A stretch of 64,000 nt of DNA from Hormiphora californensis (GCA_020137815.1 CM035353.1:996501-1060500), one strand, 5' to 3'. Positions 44,635 to 56,550 are shown, counted from the stretch's first letter. Made by a program: numbers and translations. Notes: generated by a model not told the origin, from the sequence alone.

Positions 44635-44860
44635 ATATCGAAAAACATAATTGTCTCTACACTAGTTTCTAATCATTCATTGTTCAGTAATGCCGCCTCG
44701 ACCTCGTCAGTGAGAGGTCCGTCCCCTGATTGTCATCAATCTGCATCTCACCAGTAATGCTATCAGGACTTGGGGGGCGGAGAGTTCTTTGGGGTGGTGG
44801 TCCATTAAACAAATTAGGGTGATTTGCGACACTTATGTGTGAATTGGTCGCGTGAAGATA

Positions 44861-46063
44861 TACAGGGTGTCCCACTGTCTTTGCGTGACCTGTGATTTTG
44901 GGTGATGAGTGGGTTCCATTCAAATGCTCATAACTCATCGAAAAATAGGTCAAAACGGCTCAACCAAAAACAGTGTTGTGGAGAATTGTCAGGCGAACAC
45001 TAGGGTACAAGATTGATGTTCCAAGTCTTACCAACCGTCAGATATATCGTCTTAAAGTCAAAAATACGTGTTCATGAAATCCGACCGGGGTTCACGTTTT
45101 GAAAAATTCACAAATGCAAAGTTGCTCGGATCACATTGCATCCTTCATAAGAGTTGTAGGAAATTGTCTGGCGGTCATTTTGGTACCCGGGTTTTTGTCT
45201 TAGCTCAATGTTTAGAGTGTCCTATGACTGTCAGAACTGGAATTTTCACAAAAGTGGTCTCAGGTATCGCATTACATTTTGCCCTGTTATGAAGCTCATT
45301 GCTGCTTGAATAACATCTTAGTGCATGATAGGGTTGAGATAGACCACTTGCGTATCCTACACATTAACAGGGGCCTTGCCAAATCGTCATAACAACCCTG
45401 TCAAGTGTCTAGATGAAATTGAGACGATATGTGCTGATTATCATGGGATTACACACGACACCGAGCCACCTAATTAGGGGTTGTGAGCCGATACCAACTA
45501 AGACTCAGCATAGAAAAATCTTCATGTTCCTACAGTCATAACGCAACTAAAACGTAGAGCTATGGAAAAAATCATGGTATCAAAATGAACCTTAGACGAT
45601 TCCAATGAAGCTCTTATAAATTTCAAACCATTTTACCGATTTGTTGATGACACGTGATCCCCTCAAAAATGTTGGTTGAATTTCGTCTTTAGACAGTCAT
45701 AAGACACTCTAAACATTGAGCTAGGATAAAAACCCGGGTACCAGAATGACCGCCAGACAATTTCCTACAACTCTTATGAGGGATGCAATGTGATCCGAGC
45801 AACTTTGCATTTGTGAATTTTTCAAAACGTGAACCCCGGTCGGATTTCATGAACACGTATTTTTGACTTTAAGACGATATATCTGACGGTTGGTAAGACT
45901 TGGAACATCAATCTTGTACCCTAGTGTTCGCTTGACAATTCTCTACAACACTGTTTTTGGTTGAGCCGTTTTGACCTATTTTTCGATGAGTTATGAGCAT
46001 TTGAATGGAACGCACTCATCACCCAAAATCACAGGTCACGCAAAGACAGTGGGACACCCTGTA
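44861..46063. mobile_element. 1.2-kb fold-back element with ACAGGGTGTCCC ends and TA duplication
   Basis: TACAGGGTGTCCCACTGTC at 44861 is mirrored at the right end (46063). TA flanks both sides (44859-44860 and 46064-46065). The arms are about 380 bp with few mismatches; the spacer of about 400 bp is unique. TA duplication and CAGGG ends suit a Tc1/mariner-like or related non-autonomous element. Confidence 0.9.
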
Positions 46064-46408
46064 TAACGTCAGCTAGAAGTGAAAGAGATTCCTAGTTTGT
46101 TAGAGGACTGTCTAAAATAAGGTAAAATACACGTCTAAAATACGTAGAAGTTTTTTATGTGTTTACCTGGGTAACGTCCTTCACCTTTTTTTGTTTTCTC
46201 CAAGAGGAGCTTGCATTCTCTGTCCCCTTCAAGGGTGTCTGCGAGATGTTTCAATATATCATTCATCTCCTTCTCCATTACCTTTCGTTTAAAGGTAAAC
46301 ACAACCTTTGCCTCCTATGGAAATATGATATGAGGAACACAGAGAGGGAAAAGTGTCAGTTTGAAAACAAAAGTGTTCGCTATCTTATTTCTGTTGGTTA
46401 ATGTTGGT

Positions 46409-47227
46409 TAGGGTGCTCCAAACGCCCCGAAAATTTTTTAATTAGCTGATCTTTTGTCCAAGTGTGACAAATGACCTCAAATGAAAAAGTACAAAATTTT
46501 TTTGAAATCGGACTTAATTTGGACTAATCGCATTTATTATTATAATTAATTATGATTTTACCTGTTGCACGAGCAAAATGACCGTTTAAGTGACTTCCGG
46601 GAAGTTTTGGCGTTTTTCTTCAACAGTATCCGATCCGGAATAGCCATGTTTATATACGACTTATGAAGCAACATGTGGTCTAAAATGCTTTGTTTTGGAG
46701 CTAGGAGCGATTTCCTGTTTGATAACTTAGTCACGTGACATGTAGCTTACTGGGCATAAAATCGCCCGTAGCGCCAAAACTAAGCATTTTAGACCAGATG
46801 TTGCTTCACAAGTCATATATAAACATGGTCATTTTGGAGCGGATCCTTTTGTCAAAAATCAATTTGGTCCACCCAATTAGCCCCAATCAGCAAACCCACA
46901 CGTGTGACGTCATAATTCACTAATTCGTCCATAACTCCAAAACTAAGCATTTTAGACCATATGTTGCTTCATAAGTCATATATAAACATGGCCATTCCGG
47001 ATCGGATACTGTTGAAGAAAAACGCCAAAACTTCCCGGAAGTCACCTAAACGGTCATTTTGCTCGCGCAACAGGTAAAATCATAATTAATTATGCGATTA
47101 GTCCAAATTAAGTCCGATTTCAAAAAAAATTTGTACTTTTTCATTTGAGGTCATTTGTCACACTTGGACAAAAGATCAGCTCTTGAATCAAAAATTTTAA
47201 AAATCATGGGGCGTTTGGAGCACCCTA
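46409..47227. mobile_element. 819-bp hAT-type fold-back element with 8-bp target duplication
   Basis: TAGGGTGCTCCAAACGCCCC at the left is mirrored at the right. ATGTTGGT flanks it on both sides (46401-46408 and 47228-47235). The same flanks without the element occur at about 48280-48320 (ATGTTGGT once at 48286-48293). An 8-bp duplication and TAGGG ends are hAT features. Internal mirrored blocks extend to about 46700 and 46940. Non-coding. Confidence 0.92.
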
Positions 47228-47246
47228 ATGTTGGTTTGGCATAATA

Positions 47247-47465
47247 CTAATAATAATAAGTGGGTGATATCCGTAACCGTAACCGTTTATCGTCAATGGC
47301 ACACAGAGCTCGTTTCAGCTGACGTCTCTCATGGACAATGTGTGCTCGAGATTGTATTGTATGCTGATATACTGTCTTTATTCTCTTTCTACCCGTAACG
47401 ATTTCATAAAAGTTCTCATGCTCAATTTCCCTGTCAGCCACAGCACGTTTCACCCCTTCTTCCAT
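47247..47465 (-). CDS. exon of a locally repeated, unidentified gene family
   Basis: The frame starts MEEGVKRAVADREIEHENFY, then EIVTGRKRIKTVYQHTIQSR and a basic helical tail RRQLKRALCAIDDKR. The tail recurs at about 48448-48325. The block AGVKRAVADREIEHENFYQI recurs at about 50280-50215 and 50815-50750, where it ends soon after IVTG. The product looks like a charged coiled coil. Family unknown. The copies differ in length, so at least some are broken. Confidence 0.4.
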   Translation of the reverse strand: MEEGVKRAVADREIEHENFYEIVTGRKRIKTVYQHTIQSRAHIVHERRQLKRALCAIDDKRLRLRISPTYYY

Positions 47466-49141
47466 CCAAATCCTTTTCTGTTGACAACCTGGTTAGTTTC
47501 GGTCGTCCCATCGGAGGAAGAATTAACGGACCCAACTTCTGGGGAAGTTTTGGCCGATCTGCTTCCATGCATTGATGTCACTGACACATCATGTCAGTAT
47601 CACGACTGGGTTTATAGTTGCAGATGTAAAAAGAAAAGATGAAAATATGAAAAATAACAATAATATTGTTACAATATTCAGATCTTTAGAAAAGTAAGAG
47701 GGTGGAAAGGGTCCTCTGCCCAGAAGAAGTAGCCCTGTTACCCATACTCGAAATATGGAACACATACTTTAGATATACTTAAAAAACAAAACGGCAGCAC
47801 TGTTACACATACTTCTGTTTTAGATATTTAAAAAATACGTTATAAACAATATAATATTGTCTTAAAATAAAGTGGGGTTCTTCCATCAGCCATCTCAATA
47901 TAATAAAGCGAAGTCGGGTACGGTGCACCCTCTCTTTACAGATCTTCTAACCGTTAAAGATAGTGGGGAGAGATATACCTGATCATCTTCAGAGTCATCC
48001 ATGACGCTAACCCCTAGTTATATACGCTAATCTCTCTCTCTCTCTCTTGCTATTCGTCCCATGATCTCTCCTAATTATCTCTGCTCCCGGGATTGCAAAT
48101 ACCGAGCACAGATACAAGGGGGGGGGGTGAAAATAGAGACAACTAACACAGAGAGAGAGAGAGGATGCACTAGCCGGGATAGTAGACATACAGTAGACAG
48201 GCCCTCGTACAATATTTCTCCAACTATTTCTCACAAACAGACTCACCAACAAACAAACCAACATACACCATATTTCAGTTGGTTAATGTTGGTTTGGCAT
48301 AATACTAATAATAATAAGTAGGTGATATCCGTAACCGTTTATCGTCAATGGCACACAGAGCTCGTTTCAGCTGACGTCTCTCATGGACAATGTGTGTCCG
48401 AGATTGTATTGTATGCTGATATACTGTCTTTATTCTCTTTCTACCCGTAAAAAACAAAACGGCAGCACTGTTACACATACACCTTCTTTAGATATGTTTA
48501 AAAAACAAAACGGTATAAACAATATAATATTGTCTTAAAATAAAGTGGGATTCTTCCATCAGCCATCTCAATATAATAAAGCGAAGTCGGGTACGGTGCA
48601 CCCTCTCTTTACAGATCTTCTAACCGTTAAAGATAGTGGGGAGAGATATACCTGATCATCTTCAGAGTCATCCATGACGCTATTGGGATTTTACAAGCGG
48701 GCTTAGTGTATAACATGTGAATGAGCCACCATTGGAATGAGAGATTAAAACTATTTTATAGGCTGTAATTGAATTAAGAGTTATATAAAAAGTTAAGTTA
48801 TATTATAAAAAAGAATTTTCTCAACAAATAAATGAACATGTTATATTTACCCACGACTCAAGCAACTAGCACCCTCTATCTCACTCACACTTGCCCCCAT
48901 CCCGAACTAAACGTAGCGTGTGCAATAACATGAGACTGAGAGAGACAGCGCAGGAGAATAGAAGAAAGAGGGGATATCATACCCAAAGTCAGAAGTGGGT
49001 GGTCCATGACTGGTTTTGGTCTAAATTGTCCATTCCATAAATGGTATAGCAGTTTTGGTACGCCCCTAAAGGGACATACCCGTCGTTTAGCAAGGCCGTG
49101 TTCAAGGGTGAAGTGGGTTGGTGGAGAGTCCTGTTTAGTTT

Positions 49142-49286
49142 GCCGGAAAGGTAGCCCTGTTCGTTCTTCCTACTTCATTTCAGTCACCGTTGAGTTGAAG
49201 GTGAAAAAGGATACAGATATCTCAATGTCTTTGAAGCCTCGACTAAACGGTGACTGAAATGAAGTAGGAAGAACGAACAGGGCCAC
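49142..49286. repeat. inverted repeat with arms of about 49 bp
   Basis: CCGGAAAGGTAGCCCTGTTC and the next 28 bases are mirrored at 49237-49286 with one or two mismatches. The spacer is about 45 bp. The right flank (CCAACTAATTTC) matches the end of the element at 40180-40525, so it is probably a relative. Confidence 0.75.
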
Positions 49287-49391
49287 CTTTCCGGCCAACT
49301 AATTTCAATTAGTTTTTGCTCTAATAAGTAAACAGTTTTACGTTGTAGTTGATGACAGTTTGAAGTTTCACAAGATTGCTTCTAAACATAC

Positions 49392-49538
49392 CTCTCTTAA
49401 AATCTTTCGTATTGACCCTAGCCGCTACTGGTGATGTTATGTCCCCCGTCATCAAGTTAATCTTACCCTTTACGGCCTTCCTTTTTCCCGTACACGTCGG
49501 TGTTGTGTGGAACACTCCACTTTTCCATCGACTTGCAA
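49392..49538 (-). CDS. candidate internal exon, basic protein
   Basis: An AG acceptor (ATGCAG) and GTATGT donor bound a 147-bp open stretch reading SRWKSGVFHTTPTCTGKRK ... VNTKDFKR. It is basic, with no recognised domain. Neighbouring exons were not identified. Confidence 0.3.
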
Positions 49539-50839
49539 CTGCATTAACCCGGGCAGGTAAAAAATAACAATAATATTGTTACAATGTTCAGATCTTTAGA
49601 AAAGTAAGAGGGTGGAAAGGTCCTCTACCCAGAAGAAGTAGCTCTGTAACACATACTCGAAATATGGAACACATACTTTAGATATACTTAAAAAACAAAA
49701 CGGTATAAACAAAGTTTCTGACCGATCTGCTTCCATGCATTGACATGTCAGTAACACGAAACAAACGGTATAAACAATATAATATTGTCTTTAAATAAAG
49801 TGGGATTCTTCTATCACCCATCTCAATGGAATGAAGTGAAGTGCGTGATACCCGTAACATATACTGTTATATCATGGATAAACAACTGGGGTAAACCTAA
49901 CTACATGTCCCAGAACAGATACACAAATGACAATTCACATTCATGGCAATCATAGCTTGTTCTGATATTTTCCCGACTTTAGTTGAGAAATGTCTGGCGG
50001 CTCAGAACAACGTCTTACAACTTTTGTTACTCAAATAACTAATCTAATATTCAAAACCAGATGACATTGACCCATGATTGGGTTATCACTGTTATACATA
50101 CGTCTGCTTTAGATGTTTAAAAAATACGTTATAAATAATATAATATTGTCTTAAAATAAAGTGGGGTTCTTCCATCATCCATCTCAATGAAATAAAGTGA
50201 AGTGGGTGATACCCGTAACAATTTGATAAAAGTTCTCATGCTCAATTCCCCTATCAGGCACAGCATGTTTCACCCCAGCTTTGTCAATATGGTATTTCAG
50301 ACGCTGTGATTGTGCCGTTTCGTCTTTAATCGACTGAACAGTGTCGTCCATATCAGTGTCAACCTGAGAAAAAGGCGTGTTTGTATGGTTACAACGACTT
50401 ACAGACTACAGTGTTTGTTAAAAAGAATAAATGTTGGACAAATGTTTGACAAAACGATACATCTCAGGGTTTACAGTTGGGTTTACAGTTGCAGATGTAA
50501 AAAAACAAAAGATGAAAATAGAAATATGAAAAATAACAATAATATTGTTACAATTATATTCAGATCTTTAGAAAAGTAAAAGGGTCCTCTGCCCAGAAGA
50601 AGTAGCTCTGTTACACATACTCAAAATTTGGAACACCTTCTTTAGATATATTTAAAAAACAAAACGGTATAAACAATATAATATTGTCTTAAAATAAAGT
50701 GGGGTTCTTCTATCACCCATCTCAATGAAATAAAGTGAAGTGGGTGATACCCGTAACAATTTGATAAAAGTTCTCATGCTCAATTTCCCTATCAGCCACA
50801 GCACGTTTTACCCCAGCTGTTGACGTTTTCACACTTCCT

Positions 50840-51208
50840 TCACCCATCTCCATACTGATCTTCAGTCTGTACTTTCTCAGGAACGCTTATAATGATTCTA
50901 TGCCTGATTCTATGCCTGCTTCTATTCCTGATTCTATGGGCTCTACTTCTCCATTTAATGAAAAAGTTGACAGAACCCACTTTCCTCTCCATCTTTTCCG
51001 CTAGCTCGTCCAGTTTCTTCTTGCTTTCGATGAATCTTGGTATTGTCTCCACTCTCATCGTGTAGTAAGTGGTCGTCAGATTCACTATCTTCCATAGACC
51101 GTCAGGAACTAGTTCAACGTCCTCTCCGATGAAACCTGCGACTTTTATACACCTGGCGCCCAGGACCCACGTCCTCCGTTGTATCATAATTCTCTGACAT
51201 TGCTTCAC
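50840..51208 (-). CDS. unidentified ORF, candidate exon
   Basis: A 122-codon frame contains WVLGARCIKVAGFIGEDVEL, then a charged helical segment (ESKKKLDELAEKMERKVG) and an Arg-rich repeat (RIRNRSRHRIRHR) encoded by a small tandem repeat. No family recognised. Faint similarity to 44416-44634. Confidence 0.3.
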   Translation of the reverse strand: MKQCQRIMIQRRTWVLGARCIKVAGFIGEDVELVPDGLWKIVNLTTTYYTMRVETIPRFIESKKKLDELAEKMERKVGSVNFFIKWRSRAHRIRNRSRHRIRHRIIISVPEKVQTEDQYGDG

Positions 51209-51699
51209 TTGTTTTTGAATAAGTATGGAGACTATAGACCTTCAAGGTCATATAAATAAAGATTAAACAATGGAAAGCACAGTATTCAGTCTCATGGTCA
51301 TGAGTTTCAATGATATCATATTTTTTAGCGTACCGTTTCCTTCAGCACCAATTGATATGCTGAGCAGCTGGACACGTTTCTCTTCTTTGATGTCAAGATC
51401 TTCACAGGCTATTGTTCCAACCATTCTTTTAGGTCCTCGGATTTACCACTCCCATTGCTCCATCTGGAGTTTCTTGGATGCTGTAGCCATTGTAGGTTCG
51501 GAATTCTCGTCGCCAATTGATGTGTTTGGGATCGGGTTGAGACTTGATAATCCTTGTAATTCTTGTCAGGACCTGGAATTTTTGGGGGGCAAGCTAATTT
51601 TTCACCAAATGTTACCCAAGGGTCCCCTGAGCCACCACAAAAAAGTCTAAGAGTGAAGTCCTTGCGGAGAGGTCATTTCCGGGCCACGCCCCTATTTAC

Positions 51700-53170
51700 C
51701 TGCATTATCAGTCATAATTCCAAAATTATGTAAATCCTCTTAGGAAAAGAGTAGAGAAAAAACCAAGGGCACTAAAGTGATCAGCGTCCTCACATTAGTG
51801 GGGGTAGGTGCAAAAATTAAGTTTCTATCTGGTCGCGTTAATGAGTTAATTGGATAATTAGGTGCACGAATAACCGTTTTTGGCCATATGGCTATAGCCA
51901 CTTGTTGTTGTTGTTGTTGTTGAAAGCGGTTGGTGCATTTTGGGGCCTTTGTTAGGGGCCCACGGTTGACCATGGAAGGCTTCCCGGGTTTGGGATTAGC
52001 CACCGCTGGGGGTTACAAGTGCACGTGAATAAATGGACTGAAGAACTTGGTTACCACCGGGATGTCGAGTTGCCGTGAGGCGTCTCGGTGGGTTTGTTGT
52101 GAGATGGGTGAGGACCGGGGCTACCCCATGACAAGGTGAGGAGTGAGGGGGGGCGCCCCGGTATTTTTATTTTCAAGCTTTTTGGTTTCTTTTATGAATT
52201 CCAAGAATGTGTGTCATCTCTTGGTGGTAGATTAGAGTCTCGTCGTCATAATCCTTAGAGATCACCGCCCTTTGGGTAGGGGTTCGGGTACCTGTGGAGG
52301 TAAGGTCTGGTCAGGGAAGATTTAGAGGAATATTGCAAGCAATGGAGTTAACTGAGGGTGTTACTTTGTTAGAGTTTATTTTCTATGTCTAGTCTAGGTC
52401 TTTGTATACTAACCGAGCATTGTGAAAGCAGAACACACACAAGAATGCAGTAAAACAGAAGTGGTGCCTAATATTAGGATTGCTCTCCCTCTTCAGGGGT
52501 AACTTTCTAGAATTATTACGTCACTGCTTTGTTCTTGGAAGATTCTATGTAATCCTATCGCGCGTGCCTATCCGCGCTCAGGGAGTATGGACTTTCGTTT
52601 GGGCTGGGGCTTCGCGCCTTACAGATGTGCACCCTATTTATGACCAAGATTTAATGTTATTTCTTAACATGTTTACTTATATGTTTGGGGACGAGGTAGG
52701 GGGTTTTAGTTAGTTGACTGATGTATGTTAGACAGGGGGGTATGTTCTTACCGTGTGTGTTTATAGTCTGTCCCGATTCGTGGGTCTGCACTCCTTTGTC
52801 TTGGAGGGTCGGAAATGGGGTTTGCGTTGTCGCTTCTTCCATGCTTGTGTACACGGTAGCAAGTATTATCAGAGACAGCAGAAGTGATAGTGTCGGGTCT
52901 GTGTCCCCTTCTGTAACGCGTTGATAGCGTTTCGATTTGACTGCCATTTTCGGATGGTGATCCTAGAGATAGCTAGGGGATGGGGGAGGGTGTTAGCATG
53001 TCTTACGTTGTTTTAACCTTTAGTAGGGGGGTTTTTGGAGGGTATCCAGTGTTTCTCGACTTAACATCTTAACTCTGTCGATACATACTGACGGCAAAGT
53101 TATTTGTTTTTTATGGGTCCACTGCGTTTTAGTGACACAGATCGGGTATAAGTCCCCTAAGAATTTTAGA
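51700..53170. other. stretch without recognised gene
   Basis: Contains a TTG repeat at 51902-51923 (poly-Gln on the minus strand in one frame) and G-rich patches. No exon signal was convincing. Confidence 0.4.
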
Positions 53171-53178
53171 AATCTATC

Positions 53179-53250
53179 TCCGTAATGGCCGAGTGGTTAG
53201 AGCGCCTAACTTTGAGACGTGAGGTCCAGGGTTCAAATCCCGTATAAAAA
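53179..53250 (+). pseudogene. tRNA-like sequence with Pol III A and B boxes (tRNA pseudogene or SINE head)
   Basis: TGGCCGAGTGG (box A, 53186-53196) and GGGTTCAAATCC (box B, 53229-53240) are near consensus and correctly spaced. The acceptor halves do not pair, the T-stem has mismatches, and the anticodon arm fits only with an enlarged loop. It is therefore not a convincing functional tRNA. A T-run (53257-53261) follows, as expected for a Pol III stop. Confidence 0.6.
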
Positions 53251-53299
53251 ATTTACTTTTTACTTTAAAAATTTTCAACGGCTATTCTGTTCTTAAGTT

Positions 53300-53520
53300 T
53301 TTTGTTTGAACGTTGTGCAGTCAGGCTCCACTGGGGGGGGGGGGGGGGGTGGTAAACTGTAACTACTGGGTTGGGGGAGTGGGAGGGAAGAAGTTGACAG
53401 GAGGTGTAAAAAGTTTTTTGTTTGAACGTTGTGCAATCAGGCTCCACTGAGGGGGGTGGTAAACTGTAACTACTGGGTTGGGGGAGTGGGAGGGAAGAAG
53501 TTGACAGGAGGTGTAAAAAG
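53300..53520. repeat. two tandem copies of an approximately 108-bp unit
   Basis: TTTGAACGTTGTGCA ... GACAGGAGGTGTAAAAAG occurs twice in a row with few differences, mainly the length of the G-run (53334-53350). Confidence 0.9.
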
Positions 53521-53689
53521 AAAGTGAAAATTTGGATACATCGGTTTCACATAATTTCCACATAATTACCACGTACAGTTAAAACATCTCATAAAAACTC
53601 TCTTTGGACACAACCGCTTCACCTGATTTTCTCGTAAACATTAACGTCATTTATTTTTCAGTCATCCCATTTTGGGCACCATCCCTATT

Positions 53690-53770
53690 ACAGGGTACCA
53701 TCCCGTTTCTGGGCTCCATCCCGTATTTGGGCTCCATCCCTTTGCAGGGCGTCATCCCATTTCTGGGCGG
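53690..53770. repeat. short minisatellite of ATCCC-TTTGGGC units
   Basis: Four to five imperfect units of about 20 bp (CCATCCCGTTTCTGGGCT type). The derived frames are repetitive in both strands and not evidence of a gene. Confidence 0.75.
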
Positions 53771-54199
53771 ATCCTTAGCGTTAGCTTCGGGCAGAGGGGG
53801 GGGGGGGTTGGTATCGAGCCAAGGTACTTGGGCCCAGTGCACTACTAACTGGGGTACTGGTGTACACCAACCCAATTTAGAGTGAGCAGTTTAATGTCAT
53901 GCTCAGGAGATGTCTCTTATCTTACGAGAGACTAGTTGTGATTTGACCGCAATCTTTGGACCATCAGCCAGTAAGGCCCGCGGCAGTGGGACTGGACCAT
54001 AAGACAGACATACATGTAGACCTACATACCACAACATAGTACAGAACAGGGTCCAGCTGGCACGAAGAACTCATTTCTAAGTTCCCCCCACTGGCTATAG
54101 CCACTTTGGAATGGTTTAGAGACTTTTCACTGGTGCCATTTTGTAGGCAATGGCTAACTTGTGGGGGGTCGTGGTCGGACTTTTAAGCTCTATCTTCAA

Positions 54200-54550
54200 C
54201 TATTGAGTCCATAAACGCATACGGAAATACACCTTTTCTGTACAGAAGCGGTGCAAGTTCCAATTTCTGTATATTCTCTGGAATCTCTGGAATCTCTCTA
54301 TCAAGGTCCATTTTGGTTCTGCTAATGAAAGGGTCCTCATTTCCAAATCCAGGAATCTCGAATCTCGATTGAAGGTGTCGACCACCCTCATTGAATGAGT
54401 ATGCATATCATCGTCTTCACAAATATACCCGACCGGAACACGTGGCATGTTGTCCGCAGTAAGCATGAGTGAGCGTCCCTTTAGCACGCCTTCTAGAACA
54501 GCTTTCCCGACCGGATCTGTGCCTGGATTCCGTGCAACAATAATGTTCAT
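54200..54550 (-). CDS. unidentified ORF, likely terminal exon
   Basis: A 116-codon frame contains GKAVLEGVLKGRSLML, VPVGYICEDDDMHTHSMR and LEMRTLSLAEPKWTLIERF, then a stop. An in-frame AG within the first codons could be its acceptor. The composition looks like a real protein. Family unknown. Confidence 0.35.
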   Translation of the reverse strand: MNIIVARNPGTDPVGKAVLEGVLKGRSLMLTADNMPRVPVGYICEDDDMHTHSMRVVDTFNRDSRFLDLEMRTLSLAEPKWTLIERFQRFQRIYRNWNLHRFCTEKVYFRMRLWTQ

Positions 54551-54713
54551 ATTTATATTTAAAATGAATAGTTCATATATACGAATTTAATAAAGAGTAT
54601 ATTAAAGAATATAATTGTGCCGGGTAGAACGGAGCCCGGGTAGAACGGAGCCCTCGGAGGTGTACAAAGCAATAAATGATGAGGTGGCTCCGTATTCTCT
54701 CATGTAAGGAAGA

Positions 54714-54930
54714 CTAAGCTGTTTTAATAATACTTATATCATAATCAATTTTACTTTTAATTAAAGGTGCTGCTATCAAGTGAGCGGAACATATACTGAA
54801 CGATACCACTCTCACAATGGGAGCGTTATCTTCTATATGATAATTAATAAATTTCCTTTTCTCCTTTCTCTCCACTGCGTTGGTGGCGTTGCAGTTGGTG
54901 GTGTCGAAAACCATGGCCACCGCGTTGTCT
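54714..54930 (-). pseudogene. transposase-like exon with FDTTN motif
   Basis: After a CTGCAG acceptor the frame reads DNAVAMVFDTTNCNATNAVE, resembling the (V)GM-FDTT-SNTG signature of a transposase-like protein family widespread in cnidarians and other invertebrates. The Gly-containing half of the signature and the downstream CRHH segment are missing, and a stop comes after 72 codons. It is probably a decayed fragment. Assignment from a short motif. Confidence 0.4.
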
Positions 54931-55093
54931 CTGCAGTTCCAATCATCTTACCTTGCTAATTTGGGGGCCTACTAGATCCTGTGAAAGTGCTCCACATGTT
55001 ACCTTGCTAATTTGGGGGCCTACTAGCTCCTGTGATTTGTGTGAAAGTGCTGGTACAGCTAGGAGTTTAATACATCCCTAGATGTAGGGTGAT

Positions 55094-55930
55094 TCAGCGC
55101 CCCCAATCAATGCTTTCACTAGGTATTGTATAATGAGGTGTGTTGGACGAAATTATCGACTTACAAAAGTTGTTACATTCGTATATTTCCGGTATGGGTT
55201 TGCCACCTTCTCCACATATATATTCCCCGTCCCTTACTGCAATCACCTCGGCTTGGAGTAGTGTACTTTTCAACTTCTCCTTTATCTTCTTCCCTAGATC
55301 GGTGCACTTCTTCAGTGGATCTGCGGAAATTGACATTGCAGAACTGTTCTAAACTTTTCCCTGTATATTACATGAACTATAAGTATAACACCCCTTTGTC
55401 CTAAACTTCTGTTTATATGTCAAGTGTCAACAATGTGTTTGTTGACAACTAGAACCTCTGCCAACAGGTATATTGGGCCACCACATGTAGCTTATTGGGC
55501 CACCATGCAGTTTTCTCTTTCTTTTCTGTTCAGTATCCATGACATTGCTTGTTATGAAATGAGTATGGGGAGACCATCACATGGTCATATAAACATGGTC
55601 ATATAAACATGGTCATATAAACATGATAAATAATTAATTAAACAACAGAAAGTGCAACATCAGTCTCATGGCCGTGAGTTTCAATGTTATTATTTATCCG
55701 ATACATTTCAAGGAAAGCGTTTTATTAGAAAGTTACCGGGGGGATAAAATCATACTGGCACTGTGATCTGAATTCCTCCAAATCCATTTTCTTGGACACA
55801 AAACCTTTCGGGGAGGGATGCACTGGCTTTTTCACAAAAGCAACCAGATTTCGACTCGGATTCCCTCGTATAGCACTTGATTCCTTCCTAAGAGGAACCC
55901 CCACTCCCTTATCACCTTCGCATGATCTCG
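55094..55930 (-). CDS. candidate two-exon unit, unknown protein
   Basis: An exon ending at 55741 (QCQYDFIPP, donor GTAACT) and an exon from about 55352 to 55146 (MSISADPLKKCTDLGKKIK ... KPIPEIYECNNF, donor GTAAGT) are both phase 0 at their junction and so can be joined. The first is basic (RNLVAFVKKPVHPSPKGF). Neither matches a family I know. A following exon is needed but not identified. Confidence 0.35.
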
Positions 55931-56136
55931 CATCAACTATTATACGTTATATAATGTTTTAGAATTCAGAGGATTCTGAGGTAAACTTGACTCCATCTAA
56001 GTTCATCCATGTTCATCCATGTTGCACATCGCTCGCTGCACATCTTAGCTATACAACGAGAACATTACAGCATTTATCATACCTGTAGGAAGACCCTCGC
56101 GACACGTTTTCGTACGCTACAACATACACAAGTTGG

Positions 56137-56337
56137 TCAGCACAGACCCGGAATAAAGTTCCTTCCCAAAGTATGCCAAATTGGCATGGTGGATTGTGCC
56201 GGCGGTGTGGGTTTTGTATTCCCTAATAATATCCGGGAGAAGATGGCGCTTTTTGTCCCATCCGGGTTCTCAACCGCCTGGTAGTACGGGTAGCCAGTAC
56301 CCTTCTTGCATATGGCGTACCGGACTCTTCCCGCCAC
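56137..56337 (-). CDS. unidentified ORF, candidate terminal exon
   Basis: The frame GRVRYAICKKGTGYPYYQAV, then NPDGTKSAIFSRILLGNTKP to a stop after GRNFIPGLC. Protein-like, but no family recognised. The acceptor is not fixed. Confidence 0.3.
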   Translation of the reverse strand: MAGRVRYAICKKGTGYPYYQAVENPDGTKSAIFSRILLGNTKPTPPAQSTMPIWHTLGRNFIPGLC

Positions 56338-56550
56338 TCGCCAGTTCTCCTACTTAGATGAGCTGCAGAAAATTGAAAATCGTCCTAATACAAATTCCGG
56401 GCCATTAGCGAAGTGATAACTGGTTCGTTATTCGAATTCTTTTTATCTCTTTACCTCACTCCTCACTTTGCCCCATTTATGTGTACATGTATGTATTTTC
56501 GGATGGAGGACCAGTGATTACTGATTATGATATTGTATGTTGAACTACTA

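Larger units (their letters stand above)
47638..50830. repeat. AT-rich module repeated about five times
   Basis: Blocks such as AACAATAATATTGTTACAAT, TTCAGATCTTTAGAAAAGTA, CCCAGAAGAAGTAGC, AAAAAACAAAACGG and TAAAATAAAGTGGG recur in the same order at about 47640-47940, 48450-48690, 49560-49860, 50085-50240 and 50510-50770. It is usually followed by the ATTGAGCATGAGAACTTTTA exon block (minus strand). The copies are partial and shuffled, showing repeated local duplication. Confidence 0.85.

Noticed and set aside
53179-53250. Functional tRNA gene
   Set aside because: Acceptor, T and anticodon stems do not pair well enough despite good A and B boxes.
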